This document shows, one piece after another, positions 1 through 6,332 of a stretch of DNA of 64,000 nt. Every line of letters starts with the position of its first letter. Position 1 is the stretch's first letter. Origin of the DNA: Gymnothorax reevesii (taxonomy: Eukaryota > Chordata > Actinopteri > Anguilliformes > Muraenidae); assembly GCA_029721435.1 (NCBI GenBank), contig CM056582.1:37964611-38028610 (forward strand). The letters are read 5' to 3'. Under the pieces are notes generated by a model, which saw only the letters and a list, made by a program, of their open reading frames with translations, ran no database searches and was not told the origin of the DNA. Made by a program: the position numbers and the translations under genes.

Positions 1-35
1 CTGGCAAGTGACATTAAAAAGCACCAGCACTAAAC

Positions 36-122
36 AACCATGAATGGTCTCCAACTGTCAGTCTTAATACTTGAGTCAACTAAATTATCCAATATTTGCC
101 TGATGTATTAGTTCACATGGTC
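36..122 (-). pseudogene. tRNA-Arg relic R1
   Basis: The plus strand aligns with the reverse complement of the tRNA-Arg gene without gaps for about 60 bases (aaccatgaa, ctgtcagtctt, ttatccaat). A ~19-base insertion follows, then the 5' end cacatggtc. The anticodon arm is destroyed. The flanks cagctggcaagtgac (before) and tcaggttga (after) recur at other relics. Recurs at the same offset in every unit. Confidence 0.75.
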
Positions 123-223
123 AGGTTGAGTTTTGCTTGTCCCTTGACAGTGGTTTTGTGAGTTTTGTCAAGGTTCTTTCTAAAACCGCAGCCAGATAAC
201 ATGAAAAACCACGACCAGAAGAC

Positions 224-295
224 ACTTATGAAGGGACTCAGATCCTCAATGTTCTGGCTCAAAGTCAGAAACCTCACCTATTAGTTTGCTTTCAT
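224..295 (-). pseudogene. tRNA-Arg relic R2
   Basis: Co-linear over 72 bases with the live tRNA: atgaagggactcaga, aagtcagaaacctcacc and ctattag match the T-arm, anticodon 3' side and D-arm. The anticodon loop (ggctcaaag) and B box are mutated. It lies 188 bp from R1. A TTG-started 62-codon minus frame (246-434) runs across it and is not a gene. Confidence 0.8.
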
Positions 296-351
296 ACATT
301 ACTACTACTATGTTACATTCAAAAGCTCTGTTATTGAACAAGGTATGCTCA

Positions 352-390
352 ATTACCTTATCCAAAATCAGGTGCCCTGTGTATCGGACC
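352..390 (-). pseudogene. Short tRNA-like relic R2b (5' part)
   Basis: ttaccttatccaaaatcaggtg...cggacc resembles the D-arm and acceptor 5' half of the tRNA with an insertion. It is followed by the recurring left flank aaacagcttgcaaatgat of relic R3. Weak on its own; the flank gives it support. Confidence 0.45.
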
Positions 391-432
391 GTAAAAAACA
401 GCTTGCAAATGATATAAACACAAGTGTCAAAC

Positions 433-503
433 AAGCAAGAAGGGACTAAAGTCCTTCGTCTTCAGATCCGTAGTCAGGAATTTCTCCATTAGGGGCCCTT
501 CAT
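433..503 (-). pseudogene. tRNA-Arg relic R3 (anticodon loop now ACG)
   Basis: Nearly full-length match: agaagggacta, gtcttcagatccg, tagtcagg and ctccattagg. Read on the minus strand, the loop CTACGGA would give anticodon ACG, but the T-arm and acceptor no longer pair. In U6, U11, U14 and U17 the 510-bp deletion cuts off its last few bases. Confidence 0.8.
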
Positions 504-675
504 ATTAGGTAACATCATATGACTGAATTGCTTTATTGTCATGAAGAAAAGGTTCCAAGTTCTTTAACTGCTTTCTTTTGACGAAACAGCTACCAGTTCA
601 TATTAACAAGCACCAACTTTAAAGAAAGTTTTTATGTAGGAAATACCGCAAGATACATTAACAAGCACCCCCATG

Positions 676-735
676 AAACACCCTTGAAGGTTCTCCAACA
701 ATCAATCCGAAGATCAGGGCCATGTTCGAATAGTG
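676..735 (-). pseudogene. tRNA-Arg relic R4 (strongly decayed)
   Basis: The stretch around cttgaaggttctccaacaat is recognisable mainly through R1: both relics are preceded by the same doubled left flank (attaacaagcacca, aaagaaagttttt, then attaacaagcac). Only the T-arm side is readable. Absent from the four deleted units. Confidence 0.55.
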
Positions 736-1202
736 TTTTTTGTCACGGAAAGTGGCTAACTTCTAGAAAATGAGCTGGAAGTGTATACACGGCAGCCATG
801 AGAAGTGTATTCCAGTTTTGTAAATGTAAAGAAAAGGTGCTTCAATGCTTCCTAACGTATCACCTTTGACATAGGGTACACGAAACCATTCTTCATAAAA
901 ACAAAGGTGATAACGCCATCCAGCCATTCAGTGTGGCTGAACCATTTAAAGTGACGACCATCCATACGGGCAATCACAAAAAACAAAGGAACGTGATGGG
1001 CAAGAATGGCATGATCAAGTTGGCCAGTAAATGCATTGGATTGTCGTAGCAGCACGGTTGTCTTCCTTAGCCGTTTTGAATTCCCCTTTACACCTCTCCT
1101 TTACCTCATGACATTATCCAATTGTGGATGAAGAAACGTTTATGGACATTAGAGCATATGATGTCATTTTTTGTCTATTCAAATTCTGCAGCAAAGTTAT
1201 AT
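736..1202. other. Unassigned part of the unit, no gene recognised
   Basis: I see no tRNA similarity here. A minus-strand frame at 852-1055 (67 codons, GTG start) stays open for some codons upstream and is unchanged in every full-length unit, but I recognise no protein family. Unit homogenisation alone would keep it constant. A short hairpin (ctggaa...ttccag) lies near 776-815. Bases 500-1009 are deleted in U6, U11, U14 and U17, so this stretch is dispensable for the unit. A CpG-versus-TpG site at 1159-1166 separates classes (TGATGTCA or TGACGTCA). Confidence 0.5.
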
Positions 1203-1242
1203 AACTTATCCTTTATATGCCATATGATTAGGTCACACGGTC
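1203..1242 (-). pseudogene. tRNA-like relic R4b (5' part)
   Basis: acttatcc, gattagg and cacacggtc match the D-arm and acceptor 5' side with a ~12-base insertion. The following tcaggctga is the flank seen after R1 and R6b. Confidence 0.55.
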
Positions 1243-1340
1243 AGGCTGAATTATACTAGTCCTTTAATTGAAACCTCATGTTTTTTCAGGTTAATTTTTA
1301 AGAAACAGCTGTCTACTTTTAAAATGCACACGCGTTAAAG

Positions 1341-1407
1341 TATTGTTAAGGGTCTCTTTAATCTTCTGAACCAAGGACTGACACCTTATCCATTCGATCA
1401 CACAGTC
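1341..1407 (-). pseudogene. tRNA-Arg relic R5
   Basis: tcttctga, ggactgacaccttatccatt and gatcacacagtc align with the anticodon arm, D-arm and acceptor of the live gene. A few bases are missing in the T-arm. The aligned anticodon would be TTG. Preceded by the recurring flank aaacagctgtctac. Confidence 0.78.
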
Positions 1408-1520
1408 AGTTTCCATGATGTCAGCTCCATAGAATTAAAAACAGTAAAATGGACGATGTCATGGAGTTGTGGGGATCTGAAGGGAGCTTAAAATGGCCAC
1501 CCTTATTGATAAGAAAGTAT
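1408..1520. other. Spacer between relic R5 and the inverted-repeat segment
   Basis: No gene or tRNA similarity seen. ccatagaatt at 1427-1436 is the exact inverse of aattctatgg at 1658-1667, so the foldback structure may begin here. Confidence 0.5.
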
Positions 1521-1737
1521 TCCTATTGTGACACCTGAAAGGGAAGATCATAGAATTCCACAAAGGTTGGCCAGTATATACAAGCAGCATAGGTAGTTTC
1601 ACTCAAGTCTGCCCACTCTTTGATGCAATTGTCAGTGCCCTTTTACTACAGTGTTTGAATTCTATGGATAGCTTAAGGGAGTGTCAGCAGACTTTTATAA
1701 TACTATCTTGTATTCACTATTGTCACAATAGGGACTT
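1513..1737. mobile_element. MITE-like inverted-repeat segment
   Basis: cctattgtgaca (1522-1533) is the perfect inverse of tgtcacaatagg (1721-1732), and the match extends outward with a 2-3 base gap (aaagt / acttt). A second inverse pair, catagaattc (1549-1558) and gaattctatg (1657-1666), is nested inside. This resembles a short non-autonomous DNA transposon or foldback element. No clear target-site duplication is visible. In classes e, d and b the right arm reads ttgacacaatag, so the pairing is broken there. Confidence 0.45.
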
Positions 1738-1739
1738 TA

Positions 1740-1860
1740 AGCAAGGGCGGATTTTGCGACGGCTACGGCACCCGGATATAGATCTGCACTCCGCTGATCG
1801 AGACTGAAGCCGTTGTGCCGGCGTTCTTTGCCGTAGCAGGCTGATCTACCATGGGGAAAG
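1740..1860. other. GC-rich hairpin-forming island
   Basis: A CpG-rich stretch within an AT-rich unit. gctacggca (1762-1770) is the perfect inverse of tgccgtagc (1829-1837), with cggcac and gtgccg offering further pairing inside. It is kept in all 21 units with very few changes (for example gtgccgg or gtgctgg). It might be part of a structured RNA, a SINE fragment or a retrotransposon remnant. I do not recognise a family. Confidence 0.4.
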
Positions 1861-1988
1861 AACCAATCTCACGTGGCCACTACAACGCTTGGTTCAGGAG
1901 ATTGAAAATGTTTTCTATAATTGATTGTGACACACTAAACATTATGTGTTTCAGTGGACTTTTCACACAGACACAGGATACTGTGTAA
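1851..1988 (+). other. Short 45-codon ATG frame, probably not a gene
   Basis: An ATG in accatgggg, close to a Kozak context, opens 45 codons (MGKEPISRGHYNAWF...) ending at TAA. It is conserved across units, but no family is recognised and the array is homogenised anyway. Listed because it is the only ATG frame in the GC-rich island. Confidence 0.15.
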
Positions 1989-2035
1989 ATTTCGCTGAGT
2001 AAAACCATAGTGAACAATTTTCTGCTGCAGGCTAT

Positions 2036-2352
2036 ATTCTCCCCTCATCCCAGCATGGCATACGGTACTTAATTTCTCTACCCTATAAACATCTATATTT
2101 ACTCACATGTACATTAGTCTTTCTTCTACTGCTGTGCATGAAAAGTACACATATGATGTATATAAATGCATACTCCCATGCACTTTACCGTTCATTTACA
2201 CTCTGATTAGATGTGTGCTTTAATTGTCAAACTTTACGTCTTTTTAAAATTGAATTGTTCAAAGTAAAGTTTATTAAAAAGATGCACATTTCTTTTGGTT
2301 ATGCTCTGTTCCTGTACTTGGCATAATGACAATAAATTTGAATATTGTAATC
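2036..2352 (+). mobile_element. LINE-like retrotransposon 3' tail
   Basis: AT-rich sequence ending in cctgtacttggcataatgacaataaatttgaat. The 'tgtactt...aatgacaataaa' ending is typical of 3' tails of L2/CR1-type and similar LINEs in fish genomes, which I know from general experience and cannot search here. AATAAA lies at 2331-2336. The 5' limit is uncertain. In class d units a two-base change upstream creates an ATG and a hydrophobic 65-codon frame (11507-11704 and partners), which I do not regard as coding. Confidence 0.45.
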
Positions 2353-2558
2353 AAATATTAACTGTTTCCCATTTCCCCTAAATCTATGACATCAACTCCT
2401 TTTGCTAGTGGGAGCAGAACAAATGAGCACTCACACTGAATTAACTACTTTGCTGACAAACCCTGATTAAAATCCACTTTTGTTTAAAGTCTCTGCTGGA
2501 TTTGACAGTGACAGCACCAGCACTTGAGACACTTTTTTCCAGGTGCCATAGGCATTGC
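2353..2558. other. Spacer on the 3' side of the tRNA gene
   Basis: No gene seen. It contains class markers (gctagtggg or gccagtggg) and, in U11 and U17, the 9-bp duplication. A T6 run at 2533-2538 on the plus strand is A on the tRNA's own strand and so is not its terminator. Confidence 0.6.
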
Positions 2559-2562
2559 AAAA
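2559..2562 (-). terminator. Probable Pol III terminator of the unit tRNA gene
   Basis: aaaa on the plus strand is TTTT on the transcribed strand, the first run of four T after the tRNA, about 39 nt past its 3' end. It is present at the same relative position in all units. The 3' trailer would be unusually long but within what RNA polymerase III allows. Confidence 0.5.
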
Positions 2563-2600
2563 TCTGCCATTGTTGCTGGTCCAAATGAAATGCACAATTC

Positions 2601-2673
2601 CAACCACGTAGGGACTCGAACCCTCAGTCTTCTGATCCGAAGTCAGACGCCTTATCCATCAGGCCACATGGTC
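2601..2673 (-). tRNA. tRNA-Arg(TCG)-like, damaged (U1)
   Basis: Anticodon TCG with a good anticodon stem and an intact B box. The universally conserved A14 is G (ccatcagg on the plus strand), and the T-stem has a G49-A65 mismatch. One acceptor pair is G-U. Expression may survive because the A box still fits loosely, but folding is doubtful. Confidence 0.75.
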
Positions 2674-2784
2674 ATTGCATGACAAGGCTGACTCCTAACA
2701 GTGAGCTGTGAGAACTGACAGCGGCTGATCAGTGCCATGTCAAATAACCGCTGTCATGTTGAGTTAAACAGCCCTGTCATTGAA

Positions 2785-2842
2785 AAACTCTCATACTCAA
2801 TCACTCTCCAGATCCAAACTCAGGTGTTTCGACCGTATGGTC
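2785..2842 (-). pseudogene. tRNA-Arg relic R6b
   Basis: actctcatactcaatc, gatccaaactcagg and gtatggtc follow the T-arm, anticodon arm and acceptor 5' end. About 15 bases of the D-arm are lost. The flank tcaggctgagcaatg parallels R1 (tcaggttgagttttg). Confidence 0.65.
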
Positions 2843-2948
2843 AGGCTGAGCAATGTTAGCCCCTTGACTGATGTTTGGTGAGTTTTTTTCTCAGATTTCA
2901 GTGTTAGTAACACCAGCAAGATGATATGAAAAAACACCACCATCACAC

Positions 2949-3020
2949 AACTATGCAAAGACTCAAGTCCTCAATCTTTTGATCCGGAGTCAGAAAGCTC
3001 CTCCATTAGGTGTCCTTTCA
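2949..3020 (-). pseudogene. tRNA-Arg relic R7 (anticodon loop now CCG)
   Basis: The best preserved relic: 72 bases co-linear with the live gene (aactatgcaaagactcaag, tgatccggagtcag, tccattagg). The minus-strand loop CTCCGGA would give CCG, another Arg anticodon. The B box (GGACTTGAGTC) has lost its essential CGA, and the acceptor does not pair. Confidence 0.85.
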
Positions 3021-3106
3021 TATTAGGTGACATCATTGGGGTTGACTTATGTTATTCCCTTAAACAAAGCCTTGTGAGTGTTAGTTTCAAGTTTCTGTTG
3101 CAGAAA

Positions 3107-3166
3107 CTGTGACCAAGTCGTGTTAACAAGTACCAGCTTAAAAGAAAGTTTTTGTCCGAGAAACAG
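3107..3166. repeat. Doubled left flank before relic R1
   Basis: gtgaccaagtcgtgttaac and, 50 bp on, the same motif family (cagctggcaagtgacatt) stand in tandem. The same doubling (with aaagaaagttttt between) occurs at 585-660 before R4, so the R7-R1 pair and the R3-R4 pair are paralogous segments. Confidence 0.65.
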
Positions 3167-4324
3167 CTGGCAAGTGACATTAAAAAGCACCAGCACTAAA
3201 CAACCATGAATGGTCTCCAACTGTCAGTCTTAATACTTGAGTCAACTAAATTATCCAATATTTGCCTGATGTATTAGTTCACATGGTCAGGTTGAGTTTT
3301 GCTTGTCCCTTGACAGTGGTTTTGTGAGTTTTGTCAAGGTTCTTTCTAAAACCGCAGCCAGATAACATGAAAAACCACGACCAGAAGACACTTATGAAGG
3401 GACTCAGATCCTCAATGTTCTGGCTCAAAGTCAGAAACCTCACCTATTAGTTTGCTTTCATACATTACTACTACTATGTTACATTCAAAAGCTCTGTTAT
3501 TGAACAAGGTATGCTCAATTACCTTATCCAAAATCAGGTGCCCTGTGTATCGGACCGTAAAAAACAGCTTGCAAATGATATAAACACAAGTGTCAAACAA
3601 GCAAGAAGGGACTAAAGTCCTTCGTCTTCAGATCCGTAGTCAGGAATTTCTCCATTAGGGGCCCTTCATATTAGGTAACATCATATGACTGAATTGCTTT
3701 ATTGTCATGAAGAAAAGGTTCCAAGTTCTTTAACTGCTTTCTTTTGACGAAACAGCTACCAGTTCATATTAACAAGCACCAACTTTAAAGAAAGTTTTTA
3801 TGTAGGAAATACCGCAAGATACATTAACAAGCACCCCCATGAAACACCCTTGAAGGTTCTCCAACAATCAATCCAAAGATCAGGGCCATGTTGGAATAGT
3901 GTTTTTTGTCACGGAAAGTGGCTAACTTCTAGAAAATGAGCTGGAAGTGTATACACGGCAGCCATGAGAAGTGTATTCCAGTTTTGTAAATGTAAAGAAA
4001 AGGTGCTTCAATGCTTCCTAACGTATCACCTTTGACATAGGGTACACGAAACCATTCTTCATAAAAACAAAGGTGATAACGCCATCCAGCCATTCAGTGT
4101 GGCTGAACCATTTAAAGTGACGACCATCCATACGGGCAATCACAAAAAACAAAGGAACGTGATGGGCAAGAATGGCATGATCAAGTTGGCCAGTAAATGC
4201 ATTGGATTGTCGTAGCAGCACGGTTGTCTTCCTTAGCCGTTTTGAATTCCCCTTTACACCTCTCCTTTACCTCATGACATTATCCAATTGTGGTTGAAGA
4301 AACGTTTATGGACATTAGAGCATA

Positions 4325-4332
4325 TGACGTCA
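4325..4332. promoter_or_regulatory. CRE-like palindrome TGACGTCA (class e, d and b units)
   Basis: The perfect 8-bp CREB/ATF-type consensus occurs at offset 1,159 in U2, U4, U5, U7, U9, U10, U12, U13, U15, U16, U18 and U20. Classes a and g have TGATGTCA instead, a CpG-to-TpG change. No promoter or gene lies beside it, so regulatory use is speculative. Confidence 0.2.
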
Positions 4333-5766
4333 TTTTTTGTCTATTCAAATTCTGCAGCAAAGTTATATAACTTATCCTTTATATGCCATATGATTAGGTC
4401 ACACGGTCAGGCTGAATTATACTAGTCCTTTAATTGAAACCTCATGTTTTTTCAGGTTAATTTTTAAGAAACAGCTGTCTACTTTTAAAATGCACACGCG
4501 TTAAAGTATTGTTAAGGGTCTCTTTAATCTTCTGAACCAAGGACTGACACCTTATCCATTCGATCACACAGTCAGTTTCCATGATGTCAGCTCCATAGAA
4601 TTAAAAACAGTAAAATGGACGATGTCATGGAGTTGTGGGGATCTGAAGGGAGCTTAAAATGGCCACCCTTATTGATAAGAAAGTATTCCTATTGTGACAC
4701 CTGAAAGGGAAGATCATAGAATTCCACAAAGGTTGGCCAGTATATACAAGCAGCATAGGTAGTTTCACTCAAGTCTGCCCACTCTTTGATGCAATTGTCA
4801 GTGCCCTTTTACTACAGTGTTTGAATTCTATGGATAGCTTAAGGGAGTGTCAGCAGTCTTTTATAATACTATCTCGTATTCACTATTGACACAATAGAGA
4901 CTTTAAGCAAGGGCGGATTTTGCGACGGCTACGGCACCCGGATATAGATCTGCACTCCGCTGATCGAGACTGAAGCCGTTGTGCTGGCGTTCTTTGCCGT
5001 AGCAGGCTGATCTACCATGGGGAAAGAACCAATCTCACGTGGCCACTACAACGCTTGGTTCAGGAGATTGAAAATGTTTTCTATAATTGATTGTGACACA
5101 CTAAACATTATGTGTTTCAGTGGACTTTTCACACAGACACAGGATACTGTGTAAATTTCGCTGAGTAAAACCATAGTGAACAATTTTCTGCTGCAGGCTA
5201 TATTCTCCCCTCATCCCAGCATGGCATACGGTACTTAATTTCTCTACCCTATAAACATCTATATTTACTCACATGTACATTAGTCTTTCTTCTACTGCTG
5301 TGCATGAAAAGTACACATATGATGTATATAAATGCACACTCCCATGCACTTTACCATTCATTCACACTCTGATTAGATGTGTGCTTTAATTGTCAAACTT
5401 TACGTCTTTTTAAAATTGAATTGTTCAAAGTAAAGTTTATTAAAAAGATGCACATTTCTTTTGGTTATGCTCTGTTCCTGTACTTGGCATAATGACAATA
5501 AATTTGAATATTGTAATCAAATATTAACTGTTTCCCATTTCCCCTAAATCTATGACATCTACTCCTTTTGCCAGTGGGAGCAGGACAAATGAGCACTCAC
5601 ACTGAATTAACTACTTTGCTGACAAACCCTGATTAAAATCCACTTTTGTTTAAAGTCTCTGCTGGATTTGACAGTGACAGCACCAGCACTTGAGACACTT
5701 TTTTCCAGGTGCCATAGGCATTGCAAAATCTGCCATTGTTGCTGGTCCAGATGAAATGCATAATTC

Positions 5767-5839
5767 CAACCACGTAGGGACTCGAACTCTCAGTCTTCTG
5801 ATTTGAAGTATGACGCCTTATCCATTAGGCCACGTGGTC
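5767..5839 (-). pseudogene. tRNA pseudogene, anticodon TCA, broken stems (U2)
   Basis: The anticodon stem TCATA/TCAGA has two mismatches. The T-stem GAGAG/CCCTA has two more, and the first G of the B box is A. The loop reads CTTCAAA. Probably dead. Confidence 0.85.
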
Positions 5840-6332
5840 ATTGCATGACAAGATTGACTCCTAACAGTGAGCTGTGAGAACTGACAGCGGTTGATCAGTG
5901 CCATGTCAAATAACCGCTGTCATGTTGAGTTAAACAGCCCTGTCATTGAAAAACTCTCATACTCAATCACTCTCCAGATCCAAACTCAGGTGTTTCGACC
6001 GTATGGTCAGGCTGAGCAATGTTAGCCCCTTGACTGAAGTTTGGTGAGTTTTTTTCTCAGATTTCAGTGTTAGTAACACCAGCAAGATGATATGAAAAAA
6101 CACCACCATCACACAACTATGCAAAGACTCAAGTCCTCAATCTTTTGATCCGGAGTCAGAAAGCTCCTCCATTAGGTGTCCTTTCATATTAGGTGACATC
6201 ATTGGGGTTGACTTATGTTATTCCCTTAAACAAAGCCTTGTGAGTGTTAGTTTCAAGTTTCTGTTGCAGAAACTGTGACCAAGTCGTGTTAACAAGTACC
6301 AGCTTAAAAGAAAGTTTTTGTCCGAGAAACAG

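Larger units (their letters stand above)
1..3166. repeat. Unit U1 (class g', no deletion)
   Basis: This full-length unit is the reference for the internal features listed below. Its 3' part matches U6, including the rare ccatcagg in the tRNA D-loop region, but it keeps the 510 bp that U6 lacks. It therefore looks like an undeleted relative of class g or a recombinant. Confidence 0.9.
3167..6332. repeat. Unit U2 (class e)
   Basis: Class e markers are aatccaaagatc at offset ~690, atctcgtatt and acaatagaga at ~1,700-1,735, and TGACGTCA at 4325-4332. It is the first unit of the first 15,320-bp block and its closest partner is U7. Confidence 0.9.

Noticed and set aside
246..434. Minus-strand 62-codon frame repeated in every unit
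   Set aside because: It begins at TTG, overlaps tRNA relic R2, has no recognisable domain, and its constancy follows from unit homogenisation.
852..1055. Minus-strand 67-codon frame in the full-length units
   Set aside because: GTG start in a eukaryotic context, no recognised family, and mostly deleted in four units without consequence.
1762..1837. 5S rRNA-like stretch (ggctacggcacccgg resembles the reverse complement of the 5S 3' end)
   Set aside because: Similarity lasts only ~15 bases, with no 5S internal promoter or the rest of the gene nearby.
1780..1860. U3 snoRNA- or U1 snRNA-like segment
   Set aside because: Only short word matches; no box C/D, Sm site or snRNA promoter elements seen.
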